A stretch of 37,937 nucleotides of DNA from PALSA-505 sp035308365 (GTDB lineage: Bacteria > Actinomycetota > Actinomycetes > Streptosporangiales > Streptosporangiaceae): the NCBI GenBank assembly GCA_035308365.1, contig DATGGU010000207.1, forward strand, positions 1 through 37,937, in the 5' to 3' direction. The notes below the pieces were generated by a model. The model was not told the origin of the DNA. It did not search any database and saw only the letters and a program-made list of their open reading frames with translations. How positions within the stretch are numbered: the stretch's first letter is position 1; each line of letters starts with the position of its first letter. The position numbers were made by a program, and so were the translations under genes. Below are positions 23,507 to 32,868 of the stretch, piece after piece.

Positions 23507-24447
23507 TCGCTGGCCGGCCGTTGCCGTGCGGCGGCCGCAGCCAGGCCGGCCATGCCGTTGGCCCGGATCAGCTCGGCGTCTTCGTGATATTTGACGACCG
23601 CGCCCAGGGTGAGCGCAACGGCCTGCTCGTCCAGGCTGGTGCGGCCCAGGGCGGCGATCGACCGGGCCCAGTCGATGGACTCGGCGACGCCGGGCGGCTT
23701 GTACAGGCCCAGTTGCCTGATCCGCTCCACCGCGCTGGCCACCTCGCGGGCCAGCACGATCCCCGCCTCGGGGGCGCGCAGCGCGACGATCCGCGCCTCC
23801 TGCTCGAAGCCGGGGTGCTCAACCCAGTGGTAGAGGCACCGCCGCTTCAGAGCGTCATGCAGGTCTCGCGTCCGGTTCGAGGTGATCACCACGATCGGCG
23901 GCACGGCGGCGCGGAAGGTGCCGAGCTCGGGAACGGTCACCGCGTAGTCGGAGAGCATCTCCAGCAGGAACGCCTCGAACTCGTCGTCGGCCCGGTCCAC
24001 CTCGTCGACCAGGAGCACCGGGGCCGGACCGGTCGCGGGCGCGGTGATGGCGGCGAGCACCGGGCGGCGGACCAGGAAGCGCTCGGTGTACAGCTCGTCC
24101 TCAAGGCTGTCAGGCACGGCGCCGCCGCTGGCCTGCGCGCGGGCCTCGGCGGTTCGCACGTGCAGGAGCTGGCGGGAGTAGTCCCATTCGTAGACCGCCT
24201 GGGCGGCGTCGATTCCCTCGTAGCACTGGATGCGCAGCAGTTCGCCGCCGCTCCACCGGGCCAGCGCCTTGGCCAGTTCGGTCTTGCCCACCCCGGCCTC
24301 GCCCTCCAGCAGCAGCGGGCGCCGCAGCCTCAGGGCGAGATAGACGACCGTCGACAGGCCCTCGTCGGCGAGATAGCTGACGTCCGCAAGGGCCTTGCGC
24401 ACCTCATCGGGACCGCCGGGTGCGGGCCGCTGCGGCTGTGCGGGCAT
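23503..24447 (-). CDS. MoxR family AAA ATPase, CoxD-like
   Basis: The ATG at 24447, two bases after the stop of the 2Fe-2S subunit gene, gives 314 aa; the longer frame upstream is antisense-like. Walker A is LLLEGEAGVGKTELAKAL, Walker B is PVLLVDEVDRADDEFEAFLLEML, sensor 1 is PIVVITSNRTRDLHDALKRRC, all MoxR hallmarks. In CO dehydrogenase systems CoxD is a chaperone-like ATPase needed to build the Cu-S-Mo centre; in form-II operons the exact role is less clear. It is coupled to the CoxE-like VWA gene by a 4-bp overlap. Confidence 0.93.
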   Translation of the reverse strand: MPAQPQRPAPGGPDEVRKALADVSYLADEGLSTVVYLALRLRRPLLLEGEAGVGKTELAKALARWSGGELLRIQCYEGIDAAQAVYEWDYSRQLLHVRTAEARAQASGGAVPDSLEDELYTERFLVRRPVLAAITAPATGPAPVLLVDEVDRADDEFEAFLLEMLSDYAVTVPELGTFRAAVPPIVVITSNRTRDLHDALKRRCLYHWVEHPGFEQEARIVALRAPEAGIVLAREVASAVERIRQLGLYKPPGVAESIDWARSIAALGRTSLDEQAVALTLGAVVKYHEDAELIRANGMAGLAAAAARQRPASE

Positions 24448-24449
24448 CC

Positions 24450-24920
<471 letters not shown>

Positions 24921-24988
24921 GATCCTCCATCCGTATTGCCTGCCCGGCCGCGTCGCCTGCGAGGCCGGTCCGCTCCGTCAATTCTGGA

Positions 24989-25585
24989 TCATTCAGCCAA
25001 TCGCCGCCGGCTTCGGGTTCCGCGTAACACCGGGGGTGCCGGGAGGTCGATGAGCAGGACGTCGGCCACGGGCGAGCCTTGCCGGGGAGCGCGGGTGCGG
25101 GCGACCTTGCGCCAGCCCCACCGCTGGAAGGCGCTTTGCGCCGGGGTGGCCGTGGGCAGCACGGTGAGCGTGGCGCGTTCCTCCGGCCGGCTGCTGAGGA
25201 CGAGGTCGTGCAGGGCCCGCCCGATGCCCTGGCGCCGCCAGGAGGCGCGGACCAGCAGTTCGGTCAGGGCGAAGGTGCGGCCCGGGTGCTCGGCGGTGAC
25301 ATCCTCGGGCAGCGCGGTGGTCAGCTCCCGCCACCAGGACGTGGCCGGCCGCAGCGGCATCCCGGTGGCGTAGCCGACCAGGTAGCCGCCGCTGCGCGCC
25401 TCGGCCAGGGCGAAGCCGGGCTGGCGGCGCTGCACCAGGAACCGGTGCGCGAACTGCGCGGCGTCGTCGTCGTGCAGGTACGGCGGGCCGGCGTAGACCT
25501 CCGCGTAAATCTCGTGCAGCTCACCGGTGTGCTCGGCGGCCTGCGCGCCGTCAAGGAGCTGGAACGTCATCTCGGACCCGGGCAC
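24989..25585 (-). CDS. GNAT family N-acetyltransferase
   Basis: About 198 aa. The GNAT core is visible as TFALTELLVRASWRRQGIGRALHDLVLSS (acetyl-CoA-binding RxxGxG/A loop, here RRQGIGRA) and the later strand/helix ATLTVLPTATPAQSAFQRWGWRKV. A GTG at 25585 with AAGG five bases upstream is the best start; the ATG at 25570 (MTFQLLDG) is also plausible. It probably acetylates a small molecule or protein amine. The neighbours are the CO-dehydrogenase-like operon downstream and an MBL protein upstream on the same strand; no functional link is evident. Confidence 0.88.
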   Translation of the reverse strand: MPGSEMTFQLLDGAQAAEHTGELHEIYAEVYAGPPYLHDDDAAQFAHRFLVQRRQPGFALAEARSGGYLVGYATGMPLRPATSWWRELTTALPEDVTAEHPGRTFALTELLVRASWRRQGIGRALHDLVLSSRPEERATLTVLPTATPAQSAFQRWGWRKVARTRAPRQGSPVADVLLIDLPAPPVLRGTRSRRRLAE

Positions 25586-25633
25586 TGCCACCTTCCGTCA
25601 GTCATGGGCCGGCCCGCGCCGCGCCGAACCGGG

Positions 25634-26677
25634 TCACAGTTCGAACCGGGTGCCCACCGCGTCGGGGATGAAGGCGGCGGGGAACCGCCGGGCGAGAGCG
25701 TGCTGCGCTCGCCATCCGGTGCAGTGCGCGGGCACGATGACCTGCGGGGCCAGAGTATCCAGGTCGTCGAGGATCCGGCCGATGAGCGGCTCGAACACTG
25801 GCCCGTTGAGATGGAACCCGCCGAGCACGGCGTAGATGGGACGGCCGCCGGTCAGCTTCTGCGCGTAGCGGCATATGTTGATGACCCCGGCGTGCCCGCA
25901 TCCGGTGATGACCAGCAGGCCCTTGTCCCTGATGTCGATGATGAGCGCCTGGTCGTCGAGCACGAGCGGGTCCGGCTGCCAGGCCCCCTGTAGCCAGGCC
26001 TGCTGGGGCGGGAAGCCCGGCTCATAACCGGTGGTGCGGGCCACCTCGCCGGTCACCAGGACACAGTCGCGGAACAGGAAGCTGGGCTGCCGCTCCTCGA
26101 TCACCTCGAACCCGGCACCGGTGAGGGCATGACGGCTGGTGGTGGGGATCTCCCGGGGCTCGCGTCCGGGGATGGTCATCCGGCGGCGCCGCCAGAAGTG
26201 CGGGTGGATGAGCACCGGCAGGTTCACCGTGCCACCCAGCGCCCGGATCAGGCCGTCGAGCCCGGTCGTGTGGTCGAAGTGGCCGTGACTGCACACGATC
26301 GCCTCGATGCCGGACGGGTCGATGTCCAGCCGCCGCATGTTCTCGGTGACCCCGTCCGGGCTGGTTCCGGCGTCGTACAGGATCTGGTGCTGCGAGCCGT
26401 TGCTGGAGACCGTCACCAGTACGGAGAACCCGTGCTCGGCCAGCAGCGTGGCCGGGGCCTGTCCGCCGTCCATGGTGGCAACGGGCCACCGGCCGCGTAT
26501 CGTGCCCGGATGCGCCCGGTGAGCCGGGCCCTGGTCGGGCATGAAAATGTCGGCCACGTTGTCCATCAGCGTGGTCACGGCGACCGAGTCGGCGGGTACG
26601 AGATCGAACACGATCCCGGGGTCGAAATCGTGCAGCACCTGGGATGTCGGGGCGGCCGGGGTCTCGTCCGTGCACAT
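25634..26677 (-). CDS. MBL-fold metallo-hydrolase
   Basis: A 347-aa metallo-beta-lactamase-fold protein of the type with a long N-terminal lead (LVPADSVAVTTLMDNVADIF). Metal ligands are visible in CSHGHFDHTTGL (HxHxDH), GCGHAGVIN and the final PAHCTGW. A Pro/Arg-rich loop (RRRRMTIPGREP) lies between. Relatives with GCGHAG and long linkers include archaeal/bacterial DRTGG- or 7,8-dihydropterin-6-methyl-4-(beta-D-ribofuranosyl)aminobenzene synthase-like MBL proteins; the substrate here is unknown. It is 9 bp from the upstream MEDS gene, so the two are probably co-transcribed. Confidence 0.9.
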   Translation of the reverse strand: MCTDETPAAPTSQVLHDFDPGIVFDLVPADSVAVTTLMDNVADIFMPDQGPAHRAHPGTIRGRWPVATMDGGQAPATLLAEHGFSVLVTVSSNGSQHQILYDAGTSPDGVTENMRRLDIDPSGIEAIVCSHGHFDHTTGLDGLIRALGGTVNLPVLIHPHFWRRRRMTIPGREPREIPTTSRHALTGAGFEVIEERQPSFLFRDCVLVTGEVARTTGYEPGFPPQQAWLQGAWQPDPLVLDDQALIIDIRDKGLLVITGCGHAGVINICRYAQKLTGGRPIYAVLGGFHLNGPVFEPLIGRILDDLDTLAPQVIVPAHCTGWRAQHALARRFPAAFIPDAVGTRFEL

Positions 26678-26686
26678 GGGCGCCGG

Positions 26687-27532
26687 TCACAGGTCCAGAT
26701 CGTGCCCAGGGTGCGGGGACTCGCGGACGGCAAGGTGTTCGCCGGCCACCAGCCCGGCCGCCCGCAGCTCGTGGATGGCCGCGCGCTGACCCTGGATCGT
26801 GACGGTCACCCCGGTGCCGGCCAGGCCCGACAGGGCTGTGATCGCCTTGCCGCCGCGCAGCCTGGCGCTGCTCAGGTCAACCCGCACGGCAGTCTTGGCC
26901 GGCAGGACGTCCAGGGCCAGCCATAGCTGGCTGACCGCGAAGGAGTCGACCTCGCCCTCTATGCACAGCTCGCCCTCGCCGGCGAACAGGCGGAACTGGG
27001 GTACTGGGCTGGCGGCCGAGGACAGTGGGTGCAGCGTGGCCAGGTGCCGCAGCCGGTTCACGTCGATCTTGTCCCGGTTGAAGGCGCACAGGCCGGTCAC
27101 CGCGTTCTCGGCGATGAACCGGTCGGCCGCGATCTCCCACTCGATCCACGCCTTCAGCCGCTTATCGTCGGTGACCAGGGACGTATTGTCGGCGGCGACC
27201 CGGATCCCGGTGTACCCCTGGGCGAAGGCATCGGCAAGAGCGGCCGAGAACGTGGCCCGCTGGCGGGCCAAATCCACGATCCCCGAGGTGCCGTAGACCT
27301 CGGCAATGCTCCTCACCTGGAACCCGTCCAGCCCGGCCAGGCCATCCAGCGAGGCCAGCGCCGCGGATCCGGGATCTTCGGCCACGTACATGAGCTTCTC
27401 GTGGCGCTCGGCGCCCTCGGCCAGGAACGGCCGGGCCAGCGCGGCGAACTCGGCCGGGCCGGCGAAAACCCAGCCGATGTGGTCATGCGGCCGCATCCGC
27501 AGGCATTCAAAGCGCGCGCCGCGGTTGCGCAT
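26687..27532 (-). CDS. MEDS-domain sensor protein with STAS-like C-terminus
   Basis: A 281-aa protein. Residues about 12-165 match the MEDS (methanogen/methylotroph DcmR sensory) domain: HIGWVFAGPAEFAALARPFLAEGAERHEKLMYVAED, then VDLARQRATFSAALADAFAQGYTGIRVAADNT and EWEIAADRFIAENAVTGLCAFNR. Residues about 185-275 are STAS-like (GELCIEGEVDSFAVSQLWLAL, then VRVDLSSARLRGGKAITALSG), as in anti-sigma antagonists. Together they suggest a stress-sensing switch acting in a partner-switching cascade, although no SpoIIAB-type kinase is adjacent. AAGGATGG lies before the ATG. Confidence 0.85.
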   Translation of the reverse strand: MRNRGARFECLRMRPHDHIGWVFAGPAEFAALARPFLAEGAERHEKLMYVAEDPGSAALASLDGLAGLDGFQVRSIAEVYGTSGIVDLARQRATFSAALADAFAQGYTGIRVAADNTSLVTDDKRLKAWIEWEIAADRFIAENAVTGLCAFNRDKIDVNRLRHLATLHPLSSAASPVPQFRLFAGEGELCIEGEVDSFAVSQLWLALDVLPAKTAVRVDLSSARLRGGKAITALSGLAGTGVTVTIQGQRAAIHELRAAGLVAGEHLAVRESPHPGHDLDL

Positions 27533-27639
27533 GGCACACCATCCTTACAACGAGCCCAAGGCAGTGTCAGCATCGCATTCCCCCCGCAAAACTGTCCAGA
27601 ACCCCCACTTCTGTCCGGGGTCCGGGTCGCGCCGCTGGC

Positions 27640-28353
27640 CTAACATCCGCGGCTGGCGGCCCGGATTCTGGCGAGCGCCCAGGCGGCGAGCAGCCCGGCG
27701 CAGTTGGTGGTCAGGTGAAGCAGCACGGGCGTGGTCAGGCTGCCCGAACGGGCCCGTAGCCAGGAGAACAGCGCCCCGCCTGCGGCGGTCACCGCGACGA
27801 CGGCGGTTACCCGCGCGGTCATCTGACGGCGGTCACCGGCCAGCCCGTTGATCCGCAGCGCCCCCACGGCCGGGCGGATGTGCCAGACGCCGAACACGCC
27901 GCTGGCCACGGCGATCGTGGCGGGCTCGGGCAGCACCCGGCGCAGGGCCGCCTGCAGGACGCCGCGGAAAGCGATCTCTTCCCAGAGCACGGTCCCGATG
28001 GGAATGCGGTAGGCGACCTGGTAGAGCAGGCCACGGCGGTCCAGGTGCGTCACCCGTTTATCGTCAAGAAACCGGCGCGTGGCGGGCAGGACAGCGGCCG
28101 TCAGGTACCCGGCCACGGTGGCGGCGGCCAAGGTGGATCCCAGCCGCCCGGGCCGCCATGCGCCGCGGCCGAGACCGAGGTCGGCCGGGGTCAGTCCGCT
28201 CGCCCTCGCGGCCGCCAGCGCGCCGGCGGCCGCGCACGCGTTGGCCGGTGTGTACCAGCGATGGTGCCACGGCTGCGCGCCGATCACGTTGTTGTAGGCG
28301 GTCAGCGCGGCCGATGACACGATGATGAACGTGACGTCCCGCCTGCGGCTCAC
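27640..28353 (-). CDS. CPBP family intramembrane metalloprotease
   Basis: A 237-aa polytopic membrane protein with about six helices. The catalytic EExxxR motif appears as LWEEIAFRGVLQAAL, a His in FGVWHIRPA and another in LLHLTTNCAG (HxxxN), matching CAAX-protease/bacteriocin-processing (CPBP) glutamic proteases. The GTG start lies 4 bp after the response regulator stop, so it is the third gene of a kinase-regulator-protease operon. It may process a membrane or exported substrate under control of that two-component system; the substrate is unknown. Confidence 0.9.
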   Translation of the reverse strand: MSRRRDVTFIIVSSAALTAYNNVIGAQPWHHRWYTPANACAAAGALAAARASGLTPADLGLGRGAWRPGRLGSTLAAATVAGYLTAAVLPATRRFLDDKRVTHLDRRGLLYQVAYRIPIGTVLWEEIAFRGVLQAALRRVLPEPATIAVASGVFGVWHIRPAVGALRINGLAGDRRQMTARVTAVVAVTAAGGALFSWLRARSGSLTTPVLLHLTTNCAGLLAAWALARIRAASRGC

Positions 28354-28357
28354 CTGC

Positions 28358-29017
28358 TCAGCCGCCGGGGTGCACGAGGCCGCTCTCGTAGGCGACCACG
28401 ACGGCCTGGGTGCGGTCGCGCAAGCCGAGCTTCATCAGGATGCGCCCCACGTGGGTCTTGATGGTCTGCTCCGCGACGACCAGGTGGCCTGCGATTTCGG
28501 CGTTGGACATGCCGCGGGCCACCAGCGCGAGCACCTCGGACTCCCGCTCGGTGAGCCCGTCGAGTTGCTTGCGGCCCGGGCTGCGGGGCGCACCCATCCG
28601 GGCGAACTCGGCGATCAGGCGCCGGGTCACGCCCGGGGCGAGCAGCGCGTCGCCGGCCGCCACCAGCCGTACCGCGTTGGCCAGTTCGGTGGCGGAGGCG
28701 TCCTTGAGCAGGAAGCCGCTGGCACCTGAACGCAGCGCCTCGTACACGTAGTCGTCGAGGTCGAAGGTGGTCAGCACGAGGATCTTGGGCGGGTCGGGCA
28801 TCGCCGTGATCTCCCGGGTGGCCTGCAGGCCGTCCATCACCGGCATCCGGACGTCCATGAGGATCACGTCCGGGTGCAGCTCGGCGGCCTGAGTGATGGC
28901 CTCCTGGCCGTTCACCGCCTCGGCGATGACCTCGATGTCCGGCTGGGCGTTCAGCAGGACCGAGAAGCCGGACCGCACCATTCCCTGATCGTCGGCCACC
29001 ATCACGCGGATGGTCAT
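28358..29017 (-). CDS. NarL/LuxR-type response regulator
   Basis: A 219-aa response regulator. The receiver domain has acidic pocket ADD (9-10), phospho-acceptor Asp55 in VILMDVRMP, Thr/Lys switch residues in VLTTFD and FLLKDAS. The C-terminal LuxR helix-turn-helix (about 148-212) reads LTERESEVLALVARGMSNAEIAGHL then TIKTHVGRILMKLGL. It overlaps the kinase stop by ATGA. It is phosphorylated by the adjacent DesK-type kinase and probably controls the operon or the divergent hydrolase/acyltransferase genes. Confidence 0.96.
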   Translation of the reverse strand: MTIRVMVADDQGMVRSGFSVLLNAQPDIEVIAEAVNGQEAITQAAELHPDVILMDVRMPVMDGLQATREITAMPDPPKILVLTTFDLDDYVYEALRSGASGFLLKDASATELANAVRLVAAGDALLAPGVTRRLIAEFARMGAPRSPGRKQLDGLTERESEVLALVARGMSNAEIAGHLVVAEQTIKTHVGRILMKLGLRDRTQAVVVAYESGLVHPGG

Positions 29018-30297
29018 GTTGTCTCCTCGGCGCGTTCGGCCAGCGGAAGCGAGGCGGTCACCAGGAACTCCCCGCCCGGTGTCGGGCCTGCCTCGAGGTG
29101 CCCACCGAACATGGCGGCACGCTCACGCATGCCGATGATGCCATGGCCGCTGCCCAGCCCGCCCAAGGTGGCCCGGCTCGCCTCGGCACCGTTGCCGAGG
29201 CCGTTGTTGCGGATCTCGATGACCAGGGCGGCCACGCCATAGAACAGCTTCACCTGGACCGTCGAGCCTGGCGCGTGCCGCATGGCGTTGCTGAGCGCCT
29301 CCTGCACGATCCGGTAGGCGGACAGGTTCACTCCCTCCGGCAGGGAACGGGGGGTGCCGGTGACGTCCGACGTGACCGTCACCCCGCCCGCCCGGGCCGA
29401 CTCGAGCAGATCCGGCAGATCCTCCAGGCCGGGCTGGGGTGCGGTGTCCGGCTGGTCGCTGCGCAGCACACCCAGCACGCGACGCAGCTCGTTGAGGCCG
29501 CTCAGCGCGCTGGCCCGGATCTCGCCGAAGCTCTCGACCAGCTCCGGCGGCGGGTTGGCGGCCTTGTACGGGCCGGCCTCGGCCTGGATCGCGATCACCG
29601 ACATGTGGTGCGCGACGACGTCGTGAAGCTCACGGGCGATCCGCTGCCGCTCCTCGAGCAGCGCGCGTTCCCCTTCGTGCCGGCGTTCGGCTACCTCCAG
29701 CTGCTCGCGGCTGCCACGCCGGGAGCGGACGATGACCCCGGCGAACACCGGGACCGCCGCCGCGATGATGGCGACGGCGGTCGACTGTGACTCGATCAGG
29801 GCACCGCCGATCACCGTGACCAGCCCGGCAGTGATCACTACCCAGGGTTTGCAGCGGATCGCGACCGCGTACAGGCACAGGACGTAGACCACGACCCCGC
29901 CCGGGATGTAGGCGGCCGTGGAGGTAGTACCCGGCCCGAGCACCGCACTGCCCAAGATCAGGGCGACGGCCGACGCCGACCACGAGGTGAGCGGGAAGGA
30001 TGTGCGCAAGATCAGCGGTGCGCTGACCAGAACCGACAGCAGGAACAGCAGAAAAGCGTCGCTCGTGCCGAGCTGATGCTTGTGGTTCGACAGGTAGCTT
30101 TCGGTGAAGCCGAAGATGATGACGGCGAGTATCACGTCGGTGGCGAACACCAGGTCAACCCGGCCGCGCCGCAGCCGCGGTGACCGCGGGGCCGGGGGCT
30201 CGGTGACCCCGGCCACGATCATCGCGGTGGTCCGGCTCCTGAGATCGGTGGTCCGGCTCCGGAGATCAGAGCTCATGCCATCAGCGTAGGGCGGCAC
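29014..30297 (-). CDS. DesK-type sensor histidine kinase
   Basis: A 427-aa membrane kinase. The likely functional start is ATG 30276 (MSSDLRSRTT), but the frame opens at 30297. About five to six transmembrane helices lie between residues 45 and 200. The HisKA_3 H-box is RIARELHDVVAHHMSVIAIQAEAG with the phospho-His in ELHD. The HATPase domain has SNAMRHAPGST (N-box) and GSGHGIIGMRERAAMFGG (G-box). A 21-bp duplication near the 5' end encodes a doubled DLRSRTT. It forms an operon with a NarL regulator and a CPBP protease. The signal is unknown, perhaps envelope or membrane state as for other DesK-type kinases. Confidence 0.95.
   Translation of the reverse strand: MPPYADGMSSDLRSRTTDLRSRTTAMIVAGVTEPPAPRSPRLRRGRVDLVFATDVILAVIIFGFTESYLSNHKHQLGTSDAFLLFLLSVLVSAPLILRTSFPLTSWSASAVALILGSAVLGPGTTSTAAYIPGGVVVYVLCLYAVAIRCKPWVVITAGLVTVIGGALIESQSTAVAIIAAAVPVFAGVIVRSRRGSREQLEVAERRHEGERALLEERQRIARELHDVVAHHMSVIAIQAEAGPYKAANPPPELVESFGEIRASALSGLNELRRVLGVLRSDQPDTAPQPGLEDLPDLLESARAGGVTVTSDVTGTPRSLPEGVNLSAYRIVQEALSNAMRHAPGSTVQVKLFYGVAALVIEIRNNGLGNGAEASRATLGGLGSGHGIIGMRERAAMFGGHLEAGPTPGGEFLVTASLPLAERAEETT
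30224..30265 (-). repeat. 21-bp direct duplication at 5' end of kinase gene
   Basis: Two adjacent near-identical copies of GTGGTCCGGCTCC(T/G)GAGATC(G/A) encode the repeated DLRSRTT in the kinase N-terminus. This is a recent in-frame slippage or duplication. Confidence 0.9.
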
Positions 30298-30376
30298 CGT
30301 GTGCTTTTCGTGACCCTGGAGGGTGATCCAGCAGGTCGTACCCGAGTAGGGGCCGGGTTAGGGAAACCAGGCCGCC

Positions 30377-30395
30377 GGGGCATCCCGGCTGCCCC
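30377..30395. promoter_or_regulatory. Inverted repeat GGGGCA-N7-TGCCCC in divergent promoter region
   Basis: The dyad lies in the 215-bp gap between the kinase operon and the divergent DUF1023 hydrolase gene, and a further half-site-like GGGGCAGCCCC follows at about 30409-30419. It may be a regulator-binding site, possibly for the neighbouring NarL protein; this is inference from position and symmetry. Confidence 0.4.
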
Positions 30396-30512
30396 CTCTG
30401 ATACCTGCGGGGCAGCCCCACAGTGGGCTCCGCAGGGTGACGCCGGCCACCCGGCCGGGTCCGTAGCTTCCTGGCCAGCAGCCCATCTAGCTGGACAGGA
30501 AGGGACTCTCCG

Positions 30513-31454
30513 ATGAGACTCCGCCGCAAGATCATCGCCGTCACGGCGGCCATGGCCGCCCTGACGGCGACAACGGCCTTCGCCTTCCCGAGCGCTCCCG
30601 TTGACCAGCCGCAGCCCTTCCCCGCGCTGACCGCCCAGGCCCTGGCGGCGCGGTACGCGGCCGACTCACGCATGATCTCCCGCGCCGCCCGCGCCGCCAG
30701 CCGGGCGGGCAACCAGAGCCTGGCGAGTTCGCTCGCCGGTATGCGCGGCGAGCACTTCATCGACTTCAACCCCAGGGGCCACGGCCTGGCCGTCGAGGTC
30801 ATCGGCAACCTGGCCCAGGCCACGCGCGTGGCCGTCCTGGTGCCCGGCTCCGACACGTCCCTGGCCACGTTCGGCTCCCGGGGCACGGCCTCCCCGGCGG
30901 GCTCGGCCCAGGCCCTGGCCGCCCAGGTGCGCGCGCTGAACCCCGGCGCTCACCTCGCGGTGATCGCCTGGCTCGGCTACAACACGCCGAGCACGCTCAG
31001 CACAGCGGTCCTGACGTCGGGCAACGCGGGGCAGGGCGCCCAGGCGCTCCGGCCGTTCGTGGACGACCTCGCCCGCCACGGCCGTCAGGTCGCCCTGATC
31101 TGCCACAGCTACGGAACGGTGGTGTGCGGCCTGGCCGCGCCACACCTGCCGGTCACCGACATCGCGGTGATCGGGAGCCCGGGCATGGACGCTTCCTCGG
31201 TGCAGGCGCTGCACACCACCGCCCGCGTGTGGGCCGGCCGGGGCACCGGCGACTGGATCCGCAACGTGCCGCACATCCATTTCCTCGGGCTCGGCTTCGG
31301 CCAGGACCCGATGGCCCCGGCGTTCGGCGCCCGGCTGTTCGCCGCCGGCAACGGCGGGCACAGCAGCTACTTCCTGCCGGGGAGCACCTCCCTGCGCAAC
31401 CTGGCTTACATCGCCCTGGGTGACCCCGCCAAGGTGAGGGAGGCAGGGCGATGA
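30513..31454 (+). CDS. DUF1023-type alpha/beta hydrolase, exported
   Basis: A 313-aa protein with a signal peptide (MRLRRKIIAVTAAMAALTATTAFAF, cleavage near 25). The helical region 35-80 (QALAARYAADSRMISRAARAA) precedes an alpha/beta hydrolase domain: AVLVPGSDTSLATFG, IAWLGYNTP, then the nucleophile elbow ALICHSYGTVVCGLAAP (GxSxG variant CHSYGT), IGSPGMDASS, and late His residues in HIHFLG and GGHSSYF. This architecture is common in actinobacteria (PF06259-like). AGGAAGGGAC precedes the ATG. Its stop overlaps the acyltransferase start by ATGA, so the two are coupled; an envelope lipid or glycan ester is a reasonable guess as substrate. Confidence 0.9.
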   Translation: MRLRRKIIAVTAAMAALTATTAFAFPSAPVDQPQPFPALTAQALAARYAADSRMISRAARAASRAGNQSLASSLAGMRGEHFIDFNPRGHGLAVEVIGNLAQATRVAVLVPGSDTSLATFGSRGTASPAGSAQALAAQVRALNPGAHLAVIAWLGYNTPSTLSTAVLTSGNAGQGAQALRPFVDDLARHGRQVALICHSYGTVVCGLAAPHLPVTDIAVIGSPGMDASSVQALHTTARVWAGRGTGDWIRNVPHIHFLGLGFGQDPMAPAFGARLFAAGNGGHSSYFLPGSTSLRNLAYIALGDPAKVREAGR

Positions 31455-32635
31455 TTCACCGAATTCGCTCCATTACGGAGGGATTCGCCGCCCGGGTCGA
31501 CGCGGCCACCCCCACTGACCGTGACCGCACGGTCGATGCCCTTCGCGCCCTGGCCATCATGGGCGTCATCCTTGGCCACTGGCTGGTCACCGCGCTGGTG
31601 CTCACGAACGGCAGACTGCACGACGCGAGCCCACTGAGCAGCATGCCAGCGCTCACGCCGGTCTCCTGGATCTTCCAGACGCTGGCGATCTTCTTCTTCG
31701 TCGGCGGCTACTCGGCGGCGCGCGGCTACCGCGGCGGCTACCGCGCCTGGCTGGGCAAGCGCCTGGCCCGGCTGTCCCGCCCGGTGGCAGCCCTCGCGGC
31801 CGTCTGGGCGCTGCTCGGCACGGGCCTGTACCTGGGCGGCGTCGCGTCCCCGACGCTGCACACGATCCTGGTGCTGGTGCTCGACCCGCTTTGGTTCCTG
31901 GGTGTGTACGCCGGCCTGACCATGCTGACCCCGCTGGCCGTATCGTCGGTACGCCGCTTCGGAGCGGCCGCGGCGCTGATCCCGCTGACCGTCGTCGCCA
32001 TCGTCGATGCGGTACGTTTCGCGCTCGGCGGTCCCGCCTGGGTTGGTTACATCAACCTGGTGGCGGGCTGGCTGGTCCCGTATCTGCTCGGCATCGCCTG
32101 GGCGCGAGGTTCGTTCGCCAGCCGCAAGCTTCCGGCCCTGATGCTTTCCGGCGGCATCGCGGCCACCGCGGCGCTGGTGCTGTGGGCCGGATACCCGGCC
32201 AGCATGGTCGGGGTGAACGGCTCCAGAATCTCGAACCTGAACCCGCCCACGCTCGCCGTCGTGACCTTCGGCATCGCCCAGGCCGGCCTGGCGCTGCTGG
32301 TGCGGGACTGGCTGGCCCGGTGGATGCGCCGCCCGGTAGCCTGGGCGGCCGTCGCCACCGTCAACCTGTCGGCGATGACCCTGTTCCTCTGGCACCAGAC
32401 CGCGTTCCTCACGGTCACCATGGGCGGCCTGCTCATCGGCCGGCTTCCCGGCCTGCACACGCCACCCACCAGCGCCCTGTGGGTGGCGGAACGGATCGCC
32501 TGGCTGCCGCTGTTCGCCACCACGCTGGCGATCCTGTGGCTGGTGTTCCACCGCGCCGAGCGGGCACCGCGGCCCCGCCGGCACAGCGATGCGGAGGTGC
32601 CCCAGGGCCCGCCCGCTCAGCTGAGGGCGGCCTGA
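31451..32635 (+). CDS. OafA-type membrane acyltransferase
   Basis: A 394-aa membrane protein with about ten helices. The N-terminal signature RDRTVDALRALAIMGVILGHWLV holds the conserved Arg and the catalytic-type His of acyltransferase family 3. FFVGGYSAARGYRGGYRAWLGKRLARLSRPV is also typical. The family transfers acetyl or other acyl groups to sugars or peptidoglycan-associated glycans across the membrane. It is translationally coupled to the DUF1023 hydrolase, suggesting an acylation/deacylation pair for one envelope compound, next to a two-component system that could control it. Confidence 0.92.
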   Translation: MIHRIRSITEGFAARVDAATPTDRDRTVDALRALAIMGVILGHWLVTALVLTNGRLHDASPLSSMPALTPVSWIFQTLAIFFFVGGYSAARGYRGGYRAWLGKRLARLSRPVAALAAVWALLGTGLYLGGVASPTLHTILVLVLDPLWFLGVYAGLTMLTPLAVSSVRRFGAAAALIPLTVVAIVDAVRFALGGPAWVGYINLVAGWLVPYLLGIAWARGSFASRKLPALMLSGGIAATAALVLWAGYPASMVGVNGSRISNLNPPTLAVVTFGIAQAGLALLVRDWLARWMRRPVAWAAVATVNLSAMTLFLWHQTAFLTVTMGGLLIGRLPGLHTPPTSALWVAERIAWLPLFATTLAILWLVFHRAERAPRPRRHSDAEVPQGPPAQLRAA

Positions 32636-32868
32636 AGTGTGACGGCGCCGCAGCGCCCGGGTGGGTATCAGGCCGGGCCGGCGCCTTCTCGGCAGGTGAG
32701 AGCCGGCCCGTTGCATTTGACCGGTGCCGGTGCCGGTTGTCCCGGTCTGTGCTGATGTGGTTCACTACCGCATCATCGGCCGCAGGTGGGCGCCGGCACC
32801 ATGGTCGTGGCGTCGCTGGACCGGCGCTACCCGGGCAGAACGCGTTCGCCTGGATCGGGGAGGAAGCT

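Noticed and set aside
31891..32868. Long plus-strand frame leading into the membrane protein gene at 32869
   Set aside because: The first 320 codons are out-of-frame acyltransferase sequence, rich in Arg/Gly/Pro; the ribosome binding site at 32858 marks the real start.
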